This document shows positions 1-6,138 of a DNA stretch of 6,358 nt, piece after piece. This DNA comes from Acidobacteriota bacterium (GTDB lineage: Bacteria > Acidobacteriota > Terriglobia > UBA7540). The stretch lies in NCBI GenBank assembly GCA_021789565.1, contig JAJYJL010000509.1, positions 1-6,358 of the forward strand, in the 5' to 3' direction. The translations under genes were made by a program, and so were the position numbers. Numbering within the stretch: position 1 is the first letter of the stretch; each line of letters begins with the position of its first letter. The notes beneath the pieces were generated by a model. That model was not told where the DNA came from. It searched no databases and saw only the letters and a list, made by a program, of their open reading frames with translations.

Positions 1-204
1 TTGTTTGGCGTCTTGATCGTCGTTATCGGGGGCATCCTCTTGCTCATCAGCCGGCTACCGGGTCTCGGCCTTGGCCGTCTTCCGGGGGACATTACCATTC
101 AGACCGGCAACATCTCCTGCTTTTTCCCCATCGTCACCTCGATCATCCTGAGCATCGTGCTCACGATCCTTGTACAACTGGCATATTGGCTTTCCCGCCG
201 CTGA
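1..204 (+). CDS. DUF2905-like small membrane protein (5' end possibly cut)
   Basis: This reads as a hydrophobic protein of 67 residues from a TTG at the very first base. The real start may lie upstream, so it is treated as possibly partial at the N-terminus. Two hydrophobic segments are visible, at about residues 2-17 and 43-64. Between them is a short polar loop with the G-R-L-P-G-D motif (residues 25-30), followed by T-I-Q-T-G-N and an F-F-P. That layout (helix, GRLPGD, beta-like stretch, FP, helix, basic C-terminus) is typical of the DUF2905 family, whose members are about 65-75 residues and have no known function. It would sit in the cytoplasmic membrane with a basic S-R-R tail. It converges on the LysR gene and is probably unrelated to the transport operon; it may be the last gene of an upstream unit. 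The family call is from recognition of the motif, not a search. Confidence 0.75.
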   Translation: MFGVLIVVIGGILLLISRLPGLGLGRLPGDITIQTGNISCFFPIVTSIILSIVLTILVQLAYWLSRR

Positions 205-320
205 TCTGGAAGCCATCCGGGTTGCGCTCCAAATGCACAAGCTAATGGTGGCTGAGAGCCCCGCAGGGGCATCAAAGCACGACAGGAGAACGATATCCGG
301 CACCATTATTGAAGCGCTGC
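205..320. other. Convergent intergenic gap, non-coding
   Basis: These 116 bases separate the stop of the small membrane protein from the stop of the LysR gene, so transcription from both sides converges here. I see no credible reading frame or RNA gene. The only structure is a short GC-rich hairpin at 258-270, listed separately. Confidence 0.6.
258..270. terminator. Weak hairpin, possible bidirectional terminator
   Basis: GCCCC-GCA-GGGGC forms a perfect 5-bp GC stem with a 3-base loop between two convergent genes. That is the place where a shared terminator would be expected. There is no T-run on either side, so it is not a canonical intrinsic terminator and may be a chance dyad in GC-rich DNA. 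Confidence 0.25.
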
Positions 321-1238
321 CTATTTGTGACCTCGCGGTTGTTTGAACCTCCCTGAGTTGTTCATAAAGTACTGCACGAAAATCTCCATCGCTTTGGGCA
401 AGTGTTTGCCTTTTCGCCAGATGAGACTGTATTCGCGGCGAATGGTCAACCCGGACATTTGAAGGGTGTTGAGCCAGCTGGCATTCGCTTCTTTGAGAAC
501 GGCGCACCGAGAGATCAGCCCGACACCCAGGTCCGCTTCGACAGCCTTTTTGATCAGCTCGGTATTGCCCAGTTCCATAGCCACCTGAAGGTGGATGCCC
601 CGGTCCTCCAGCTTTTTTGTGATCATATCGCCAGTCGCCGAGCCCGGTCCAAACATGATAAACGGCTGCTGGGCTAACTCGGCAGGCATGATCTTGTTTC
701 GCTCTGCCCATGCGTGGTGGGGCGAGGTGATGACGACTAACTCATCTGAGAAAAAGGGAATGATTTCCACGAGACTGCCATCGACCGGAGCACCCTCACC
801 AACGATTCCGAGGTCAATGGCGTTTGTCAGGACATGCTCGTGGATTGAGTGGGTGTGCTCGATCCGCAGCTTCAGGTCGGTCCGCGGATAGGTCTGCTTG
901 AACTTGCTCAAGATTTGTGGGAGCAGGTACACACCCGCCACGAGACTTGCCTCCACGCTCAACCTGCCACGGTGCAATGCTTCGAGATCGTCGAGCGATT
1001 GTTGCGTTTCTTCAACGAGACGCAGGATCTCCTGCGCCGATGCCAATAAGATTTCCCCGGCTTCGGTCAACCGGATTCCCCTGCCCGTGCGCTCGAACAA
1101 CTTGACGTGGTAGTGATTCTCCAGAGCGCGGATTTGCGTGCTGATCGCCGGTTGGGTGAGGTACAGGGACTGCCCCGCGCGCGAAAAGCTCTGCAGACGA
1201 GCGACCGCGCAAAACGTTCGCAGTTGGTCCAGAGTCAC
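321..1238 (-). CDS. LysR-family transcriptional regulator (CysL/CbbR-like)
   Basis: A 305-residue DNA-binding regulator of normal LysR length. The winged helix-turn-helix covers residues 3-62, with the usual L-D-Q-L-R-T-F opening, the recognition helix T-Q-P-A-I-S-T-Q-I (28-36), L-F-E-R (47-50) and L-T-E-A-G (57-61). A linker helix runs to about residue 88. The effector-binding domain (about 90-293) includes M-E-L-G-N-T-E-L-I-K (221-230) and G-V-G-L-I-S-R (238-244), a pattern I associate with the CysL/CbbR-like branch. The start is a GTG at 1236-1238, chosen because a perfect AGGAGG (1244-1249) lies 5 bases upstream and the protein then opens exactly at the family's N-terminus. It is transcribed divergently from the transport operon, the standard arrangement for a LysR protein that represses itself and controls its neighbour in response to a pathway ligand. 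Which ligand is unknown. Subfamily assignment is tentative; the LysR call is firm. Confidence 0.95.
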   Translation of the reverse strand: MTLDQLRTFCAVARLQSFSRAGQSLYLTQPAISTQIRALENHYHVKLFERTGRGIRLTEAGEILLASAQEILRLVEETQQSLDDLEALHRGRLSVEASLVAGVYLLPQILSKFKQTYPRTDLKLRIEHTHSIHEHVLTNAIDLGIVGEGAPVDGSLVEIIPFFSDELVVITSPHHAWAERNKIMPAELAQQPFIMFGPGSATGDMITKKLEDRGIHLQVAMELGNTELIKKAVEADLGVGLISRCAVLKEANASWLNTLQMSGLTIRREYSLIWRKGKHLPKAMEIFVQYFMNNSGRFKQPRGHK

Positions 1239-1293
1239 CCAGTCCTCCTGCCTGAACTCATAACATCCGACTTATGGCGAGGCCAGAAAAGAT

Positions 1294-1306
1294 TAATTAG
1301 ACATTA
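1294..1306. promoter_or_regulatory. Candidate LysR-type operator (T-N11-A)
   Basis: TAAT-N5-ATTA is a perfect interrupted dyad that fits the general LysR box T-N11-A and also the TNA-N7-TNA form described for CbbR-type sites. It covers the -35 of the operon promoter and part of the -10 of the regulator promoter, so a bound LysR protein could influence both. LysR activators usually also contact a site nearer -65, so this position would suit repression or the inducer-responsive half-site. It lies in an AT-rich stretch, where such short dyads can occur by chance. Confidence 0.4.
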
Positions 1307-1326
1307 TAGCCTCAGCATGCTACAAT
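1298..1326 (+). promoter_or_regulatory. Predicted sigma70-type promoter of the transport operon
   Basis: TAGACA (1298-1303) and TACAAT (1321-1326) are separated by exactly 17 bases. Each box differs from the TTGACA/TATAAT consensus at one position. Transcription would start at about 1332-1335, leaving a leader of about 65 bases before the solute-binding protein's ATG. The tandem dyad units at 1336-1369 begin almost at that start point. No other equally good pair stands out in the intergenic region. Confidence 0.6.
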
Positions 1327-1330
1327 GCAA
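1303..1330 (-). promoter_or_regulatory. Predicted promoter of the LysR gene
   Basis: Read on the minus strand, 1303-1308 is a perfect TATAAT -10 box. A weak -35, TTGCAT (1325-1330), lies 16 bases upstream. Transcription would begin near 1296, giving a leader of roughly 55-60 bases before the GTG. This -10 overlaps the -35 of the opposite promoter by one base (1303), so the two promoters probably compete for polymerase. Position and the consensus -10 are seen; activity is inferred. Confidence 0.5.
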
Positions 1331-1335
1331 ATGCC

Positions 1336-1373
1336 GGAGCGCTGCGCTCTTGTGAGAGCGTCAGGCTCTGGAA
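1336..1373 (+). repeat. Tandem 19-bp units with GAGCG-N4-GCTCT dyads
   Basis: GAGCG-N4-GCTCT occurs twice, at 1337-1350 and 1356-1369, exactly 19 bases apart. Each copy is itself a dyad: the first contains GAGCGC-T-GCGCTC (1337-1349) and the second AGAGC-N5-GCTCT (1355-1369). The right arm of copy one also pairs perfectly with the left arm of copy two, CGCTCT-TGTG-AGAGCG (1345-1360). The block begins at the predicted transcription start and ends 19 bases before the Shine-Dalgarno sequence. It could be a two-site operator or alternative RNA hairpins in the leader; the sequence alone does not decide. Confidence 0.65.
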
Positions 1374-1388
1374 AACACAATGTACGGC

Positions 1389-1393
1389 GGAGG
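1389..1393 (+). promoter_or_regulatory. Ribosome binding site fixing the SBP start
   Basis: GGAGG lies 6 bases before the ATG at 1400. It decides the start of the solute-binding protein: the in-frame ATG at 1325 lies inside the predicted promoter and would place 25 unrelated residues ahead of the signal peptide. Confidence 0.8.
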
Positions 1394-1399
1394 TCAACG

Positions 1400-2440
1400 A
1401 TGAACGGACACCGCTTCTCGAAGCTGGTTGCCCTTTCCCTGTTGGTTGTGACCGCGCTGGCAGCATGTGCCGCTCCCACCACTCCTACCGCCACTGCACC
1501 GACCCCCGCCGCGGCTGCCGAAGCCAGCGGCAAAATCTCTCTCTACACCTCTGTCCCTCAGCCGATCGCGGACAAGATTCAAGCCGATTTTCAATCCAGG
1601 TTTCCCAAAGTCACGCTCGACATCTTCCGTGGGGGCACAAGTGCCGTCGTCGCGAAAATCATGACCGAGAAAGCCGCCGGCGAGATCATCGCCGACCTCG
1701 TGTGGGTCGCCGAACCTTCAACCTATGAAGATTTCAAAGCACAGGATTTGCTGCTCAAATACACTCCCCCCGAAGCCTCGGCGCTACCCGCGGAAATGAA
1801 AGACAAAGATGGCTATTACTACGCCGGACGGCTCATCAACATGGTCATTGTGTACAACACGGCGGCGGAGCCCAAACCGAAGAGCTGGAAAGACCTTTTG
1901 AACCCGGCTTACAAAGGCAAGATCGGCTTTCCTTCCCCGCTGAACTCGGGAGCGGCGGAAGGAGCCGTCAAGACTTTGGCGGACGATCCAAGCTTCGGCT
2001 GGAAGTATTTTGAGGATTTGAAAGCGAACGGCGCCAAGCAGGTGGAGAACAACTCCACGCTGCGTGACCAGATTGCCTCGGGGGAATTCCAGGTCGGCGC
2101 GCTGCTCGACTATATGGTGCGGCAGGTCAAGCCCAAAGGGGCACCTATCGATATGGTCTGGCCCGAGGAGGGCGCAGTCTTTATCCCCAGCCCCATCGCG
2201 ATTCTAAAGACCACCAAGAATCCGGTCGCGGCGAAAGCTTTCCTGGACTTTGTGCTTTCCAAGACCGGGCAGGAGACGATGGTCAAACTGGGTTACTTTA
2301 TCCCCGTGCGCCCCGATGTAACGCCGCCTGAGGGCGCTCCCACGCTCGACAAGATCAAACGCTTGCCCACCGATTGGCAAGCCGTCGCGCGCGATCGTCA
2401 GGCGACCAAGGACAAATGGAACGCGCTGTTTGGCAAGTAG
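1400..2440 (+). CDS. Lipoprotein solute-binding protein, Fbp/Afu/PhnS-like ABC importer
   Basis: A 346-residue extracytoplasmic binding lipoprotein that should capture the substrate and deliver it to the permease encoded next. The N-terminus is a lipoprotein signal: basic start, hydrophobic core (about residues 9-19) and lipobox L20-A-A-C23. A Thr/Pro/Ala-rich tether (about 24-43) follows. The mature domain opens with I-S-L-Y-T-S-V (46-52) and carries ligand-site-type loops G-G-T-S (78-81) and S-P-L-N-S-G (179-184), as in the class II family of Fe3+, 2-aminoethylphosphonate, hexose-phosphate and phosphoglycerate binders. FbpA-type ferric binders carry two adjacent tyrosines late in the protein. 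By eye the equivalent stretch here is L-L-D-Y-M (235-239), with one tyrosine and an aspartate. Iron is therefore less likely than a small organic anion, but I cannot name the ligand. The start is fixed by the GGAGG at 1389-1393. It is the first gene of the operon. Confidence 0.9.
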   Translation: MNGHRFSKLVALSLLVVTALAACAAPTTPTATAPTPAAAAEASGKISLYTSVPQPIADKIQADFQSRFPKVTLDIFRGGTSAVVAKIMTEKAAGEIIADLVWVAEPSTYEDFKAQDLLLKYTPPEASALPAEMKDKDGYYYAGRLINMVIVYNTAAEPKPKSWKDLLNPAYKGKIGFPSPLNSGAAEGAVKTLADDPSFGWKYFEDLKANGAKQVENNSTLRDQIASGEFQVGALLDYMVRQVKPKGAPIDMVWPEEGAVFIPSPIAILKTTKNPVAAKAFLDFVLSKTGQETMVKLGYFIPVRPDVTPPEGAPTLDKIKRLPTDWQAVARDRQATKDKWNALFGK

Positions 2441-2510
2441 CCAACGCAATCGAGCGGCCGTCTAGCCGAGTACAGGTACCTAGCCGCGTAGTGCGCCCCG
2501 TGACCGGGTA
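2441..2510 (+). repeat. SBP-permease gap with imperfect direct repeat and dyads
   Basis: This 70-base gap is the longest inside the operon. It holds an 11-base direct repeat, CTAGCCGAGTA (2462-2472) and CTAGCCGCGTA (2480-2490), 18 bases apart with one mismatch. Between them is a perfect 8-base palindrome, AGGTACCT (2474-2481). GCGGC (2454-2458) can pair with GCCGC (2483-2487). Binding-protein genes are often followed by an RNA structure that raises their transcript level over the permease; this could be such an element, but the stems are short. Confidence 0.4.
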
Positions 2511-4259
2511 ATGGGAACACCGCCACGCGCTCCGGGCACATTCCTCAGCGCGCGCCAGTTCGCCCGGGATAAGCTGCAACGGTCGCGCTTCAACAGCGGT
2601 CAGGCGACCCTGGTTCTGGCCGTCCTGTTGCTGATTGTGCTGGTGGTCTATCCGTTGGCGCAGCTGGTCCTGCAGAGCTTCCAATTCAACCAGCACTGGT
2701 CGTTCACCGGCTATACAGCCGCCCTCAAGGATGAAAGCAATCTACTCGCCCTCCTGCACAGCCTCGAAGTGACGCTCGCCGTGATGGTCGGCGCAACGAT
2801 GCTTGGGACAGGGCTCGCATGGCTGGTGGCGCGGACCGATCTGCCGGGGCGAAACACCTTTCGCACCGCATTCGTCCTCCCCTTTATGATTCCGCCGTTC
2901 ATCGGAGCACTCGCGTGGCTGCAAATCCTCGGTCCCGTCGGCTACCTCAGCAAATTGTACATGGCGCTCACCGGTGCGAGCGAGCCGCTTTGGGACATCT
3001 ACGGTCCGACCGGCATTGTCCTGGTCATGATCCTGCACGAGTATCCGACCGTCTTTATTATTGTGCTCGGCGGACTGGAACGGATGAATCCCGAGTTGGA
3101 AGAAGCTGCACAGATCTCCGGCAGCCGCGTTTTCCGGGTGATGCGCGAGATCACGCTACCTTTGGTGATGCCGACAATCACGGCGGGTGCGCTGCTTGTC
3201 TTTATTTCCGCTATCGCCAACTTTGGGGTGCCCGCCGTCCTCGGATTCTCCGAAAACTATTACGTCCTGACCACGCAGATTTACGATGTCATTACCCGCA
3301 GCACTCAGCCGAACAGCCTGAACGTCGCCGCAGCCATGTCCATCCTGCTCGCGTTGGTATCCGGCACAGGCATCTTGCTCCAGCGCGCCTATCTGGGCAG
3401 CAAAGAATTCGCCGTCATCTCGGGAAAGAGCATGCAGCCCAACGCGGTCCGGCTCGGCAAGCACCGTTACTGGCTGTTTCCACTTGCCGTGGCGATGGTG
3501 CTGGTTGCCACGGTGGCACCGCTCGTCGCGATTCTGCTGACGGCGCTCGTACGGGCTTACGGGTTGCCGCCGTTGCCCCAGAACTGGACCCTCCAGAACT
3601 TTTATGAGGTCCTGGTGCTGAATGAATCCTCGCGCCGCGGGATCGTGAACAGCATTGGACTAGCGATCGGGTCTGCGACAATCATCACCGTTCTCAGTGC
3701 CTTCATCGCGTACATTGTGGTCAAGACCAAGATGCGAGGACGCGGGCTCCTCGATGCGATTTCCAACGCGCCCTACACCCTGCCCGGAACGGTCGTCGCG
3801 TTGGCGATGATCCTCGCCTGGCTAAAGCCGATCCCGCTAATCGGCTTCCGGTTGTACGACACCATTTGGATCTTGCTCATTGCCTACGTCGCGCGCTATC
3901 TTGCGTTCGGCGTGCGGACGGCGGCGGGATCTCTCGCCCAGTTGCACATTTCGCTGGAGGAAGCCGCACGCATTTCGGGCGCTGGGTGGCTACAGTCGTT
4001 TCGCGACATTGTCGTGCCTCTCATCCGTCCGGGTCTCTTTGCAGGCTGGTTCCTCGTGTTCATCCCCGCGCTCCGTGAATTAACCATCTCGGCGCTTCTC
4101 TGGTCCACCCGTAACGAAACCATTGGCGTCGTGGTGTACAATTTGCAGCAGTCCGGAAATACCTCCGCGTCGGCCGCGCTGGCCGTAATCATGGTCCTCT
4201 TGCTGCTCGTCGCCAACATCGTCACGCGGAGGCTGACGGGCGGCAAACTTGGGTATTGA
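2511..4259 (+). CDS. ABC importer permease, two fused BPD domains (FbpB/AfuB-like)
   Basis: A 582-residue inner-membrane protein forming the whole translocation channel in one chain. About twelve hydrophobic segments are visible, starting at residue 32. Two homologous halves each carry the cytoplasmic EAA coupling loop that contacts the ATPase: E-E-A-A-Q-I-S-G at 197-204 with L-P at 216-217, and E-E-A-A-R-I-S-G at 483-490 with V-P at 502-503. Segments at 84-243 and 378-530 form the two permease domains. A linker with a basic patch (about 296-320) joins them. This fused form is usual for ferric-type, AfuB and some phosphonate importers, whereas many sugar and peptide systems use two separate permease genes. 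The start is the ATG at 2511: an in-frame TAG at 2481 and no intervening ATG, GTG or TTG rule out an earlier start. There is no good Shine-Dalgarno sequence. It ends 12 bases before the ATPase gene. Confidence 0.93.
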   Translation: MGTPPRAPGTFLSARQFARDKLQRSRFNSGQATLVLAVLLLIVLVVYPLAQLVLQSFQFNQHWSFTGYTAALKDESNLLALLHSLEVTLAVMVGATMLGTGLAWLVARTDLPGRNTFRTAFVLPFMIPPFIGALAWLQILGPVGYLSKLYMALTGASEPLWDIYGPTGIVLVMILHEYPTVFIIVLGGLERMNPELEEAAQISGSRVFRVMREITLPLVMPTITAGALLVFISAIANFGVPAVLGFSENYYVLTTQIYDVITRSTQPNSLNVAAAMSILLALVSGTGILLQRAYLGSKEFAVISGKSMQPNAVRLGKHRYWLFPLAVAMVLVATVAPLVAILLTALVRAYGLPPLPQNWTLQNFYEVLVLNESSRRGIVNSIGLAIGSATIITVLSAFIAYIVVKTKMRGRGLLDAISNAPYTLPGTVVALAMILAWLKPIPLIGFRLYDTIWILLIAYVARYLAFGVRTAAGSLAQLHISLEEAARISGAGWLQSFRDIVVPLIRPGLFAGWFLVFIPALRELTISALLWSTRNETIGVVVYNLQQSGNTSASAALAVIMVLLLLVANIVTRRLTGGKLGY

Positions 4260-4271
4260 TCGGTCTATTCC

Positions 4272-5318
4272 ATGGCGACTGTAGCTCTCGAACAAGTGAG
4301 CAAGGCATTCGGGACAACGCTCGCAGTGAATGATTTTTCGGTGAGCGTGGCGGACGGCGAGTTCGTGACCTTTCTCGGCCCATCCGGCTGTGGCAAGACG
4401 ACTTGTCTGCGGATGGTCGCCGGGTTTGTCGAGCCGACGCATGGGCGCATTCTCATCGGTCCGCGCATCGTCTCGGACTCGGACCGGCGAGCGTCCGTGC
4501 CTCCTGAAGAACGCGGCGTGGGCATGGTCTTTCAATCGTATGCCGTCTGGCCGCATATGACCGTCTTTGGGAACGTCGCCTATCCACTGAAAGTCAAGTC
4601 CGTCCCGAAAGCGGAACAGGCCCGCGAGGTGAACCAGGATCTGGAACTCATGAAAATGTCCGACCTCGCAGACCGCTACCCACATCAACTTTCCGGCGGT
4701 CAACAGCAGCGGGTGGCTTTGGCAAGAGCGTTGGTCATGAAGCCGCAGGTGTTGTTGCTGGACGAGCCGCTCTCCAACCTCGACGCCAAATTGCGCGAGG
4801 AGATGCGCCTCGAGCTCAAGCACCTGCAGCGCCAGACCGGCGTCACGATCATCTTCGTCACACACGACCAGTTGGAAGCGATGGTAATGGCCGATCGAAT
4901 CGTGGTGATGAATGCCGGGGTCATTCAGCAGATTGGCACGCCGCGCGAGGTGTATCTCCGCCCGGCAAATCGTTTCGTGGCCGAGTTTATCGGCATCGCC
5001 AATTTTGTACGGGGGCGCCGCGTGGAGAATGGCTTCGCCCCGGCGGCATCACCGCAGATGGTCCTTCCCATCCAGCCCTCCCCCGAAGTCATTGGAGATG
5101 ATTTGATCTTGATGGTCCGCCCCCAGGAAATTGTCCTGCGCCCCGATTCCGGACCCTTCATGGCAGAGATCACTCAAAAGGTATTTGTGGGAGATGCGAC
5201 GGAGTATTTTGTGAGGCTCGGCGGAGAGACGTTACGCGTCCGTGGTACTCCGCACGAAGACTATGACGTGGGGTCTCGCGTCAGCCTGACGATCCGAGTC
5301 GGCCAGTTTCTTCAATGA
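4272..5318 (+). CDS. ABC importer ATPase with TOBE domain (FbpC/PotA type)
   Basis: A 348-residue cytoplasmic ATPase that powers the permease encoded just upstream. All nucleotide-binding motifs are intact: Walker A G-P-S-G-C-G-K-T-T (36-44), Q-loop Q88, signature L-S-G-G-Q-Q-Q-R (140-147), Walker B L-L-L-D-E-P (161-166), D-loop S-N-L-D (168-171) and switch histidine H198. An aromatic A-loop candidate is F13. The nucleotide-binding domain ends near residue 235. The remainder (about 240-348) matches a TOBE-type regulatory domain, with V-R-P-Q-E (282-286) and a beta-rich end. Length and order are normal for the Fbp/Pot/Ugp class, which covers iron, polyamine, sugar and phosphonate importers, so the ATPase does not reveal the substrate. 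The start ATG lies 12 bases after the permease stop. No clear Shine-Dalgarno is seen, which suggests translational coupling. Confidence 0.95.
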   Translation: MATVALEQVSKAFGTTLAVNDFSVSVADGEFVTFLGPSGCGKTTCLRMVAGFVEPTHGRILIGPRIVSDSDRRASVPPEERGVGMVFQSYAVWPHMTVFGNVAYPLKVKSVPKAEQAREVNQDLELMKMSDLADRYPHQLSGGQQQRVALARALVMKPQVLLLDEPLSNLDAKLREEMRLELKHLQRQTGVTIIFVTHDQLEAMVMADRIVVMNAGVIQQIGTPREVYLRPANRFVAEFIGIANFVRGRRVENGFAPAASPQMVLPIQPSPEVIGDDLILMVRPQEIVLRPDSGPFMAEITQKVFVGDATEYFVRLGGETLRVRGTPHEDYDVGSRVSLTIRVGQFLQ

Positions 5319-5338
5319 GACAACGGGTGAACAGGTTC

Positions 5339-5344
5339 AAGGAG
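5339..5344 (+). promoter_or_regulatory. Ribosome binding site of the TIM-barrel gene
   Basis: AAGGAG lies 5 bases before the ATG at 5350, in the 31-base gap after the ATPase stop. This is a much stronger signal than those before the permease and ATPase genes. It supports independent, efficient translation of the enzyme. Confidence 0.75.
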
Positions 5345-5349
5345 TAGTC

Positions 5350-6138
5350 ATGCAGTTTGGTTCCTCGACAATGTTCTTCCGGGAACTGCCAGTCACCAGG
5401 GCACTTGAAGTGATCGCACGGGCCAGCTTTGCCGGCGCGGAAGTGTGGATCGAACATCTGTGGCGCAAGGGCGGATCGCCCGCCGAGGTCAAACGGCGCG
5501 CCCGCGAACTCGGCCTGACGCTTTCCGTGCACGCCACGAGTTATGACGTCAATATTTGCTCCACAAACCCGGGAATCCGCCGCGAATCCATCCGCCAAAT
5601 GGTGAAATCGCTCCAGATTGCCGCACAGTTGGGTGCATCCACCGTTGCGATGCACCCGGGACACTTTTCTTCCTCGCGTGACACTATGGCAGACTTTTGG
5701 GACCCTTTCGTAGAGACTCTGATCCCGCTGGACGAAAAGGCGGCTGAATACGGGCTGCACATCGGCATGGAAGCCATGGAAAAGCGGATGCTGGAGTTCT
5801 TCGTTCTTCCACGCGACGTGCTCCGGCTCTTCGAGCGGAATTGGCAAGCCATCGGGCTCACCATTGACCTCGCTCATGCGCAGACGGCGATGAATCCCCT
5901 GGAGTACCTTGCCCAAATTCCCGCGTCCAAGATCGTTCACGCGCACTGCAGCGACAATTCCCCGCAGCAAACGCACATGCCGCTCGGACGCGGTCGACTC
6001 GACCTTCCCGCCGCGCTGGCCGCACTCCACAAGAAATATGACGGTATGGTTATTCTCGAAGGCTACGAGCCGGGACGTGGAGAGCAGATCTTGCCCGCGA
6101 ACGCAGACTACCTGCGCACGATCGGCTTTATGAAGTGA
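5350..6138 (+). CDS. Xylose-isomerase-like TIM-barrel sugar isomerase/epimerase
   Basis: A 262-residue cytoplasmic enzyme of the AP-endonuclease-2/xylose-isomerase-like TIM-barrel superfamily, of normal length. Metal and catalytic positions recognised by family pattern are H61 (S-V-H-A), H102 (M-H-P-G-H), E141 (G-M-E-A), D173 and H176 (T-I-D-L-A-H), H197 and H199 (V-H-A-H), H209 followed by P-L-G-R-G (211-215), and E237 (I-L-E-G). This is nearly the full divalent-metal set, so an active enzyme is expected. Members include sugar epimerases and isomerases, inosose dehydratases and endonuclease IV. The short loops and the H-x-P-L-G-x-G motif point to the sugar-phosphate isomerase/epimerase group rather than DNA repair. 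It follows the ATPase gene by 31 bases in the same direction, so it probably acts on the imported compound or a product of it. The exact reaction is unknown. Confidence 0.88.
   Translation: MQFGSSTMFFRELPVTRALEVIARASFAGAEVWIEHLWRKGGSPAEVKRRARELGLTLSVHATSYDVNICSTNPGIRRESIRQMVKSLQIAAQLGASTVAMHPGHFSSSRDTMADFWDPFVETLIPLDEKAAEYGLHIGMEAMEKRMLEFFVLPRDVLRLFERNWQAIGLTIDLAHAQTAMNPLEYLAQIPASKIVHAHCSDNSPQQTHMPLGRGRLDLPAALAALHKKYDGMVILEGYEPGRGEQILPANADYLRTIGFMK

Noticed and set aside
55..711. Minus-strand open frame of 218 codons spanning the first gap and part of the LysR gene
   Set aside because: It overlaps two recognised genes in wrong frames and shows no family signature.
1325..1399. A 25-residue N-terminal extension of the binding protein from an ATG at 1325
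   Set aside because: It starts inside the predicted -10 box, has no ribosome site, and would bury the signal peptide. The ATG at 1400 has GGAGG and a proper lipoprotein signal.
2819..3607. Plus-strand open frame of 262 codons inside the permease gene
   Set aside because: It is an out-of-frame reading of the permease, Arg/Ala/His rich, with no motif or membrane pattern.
4080..4865. Minus-strand open frame of 261 codons across the permease/ATPase junction
   Set aside because: Low-complexity His/Arg/Asp-rich translation with no domain, opposite intact ABC genes; a shadow frame.
1400..5318. Assigning the transporter as ferric iron (fbpABC) on architecture alone
   Set aside because: The paired tyrosines are missing and the associated enzyme is of carbohydrate type, so symbols implying iron were withheld.
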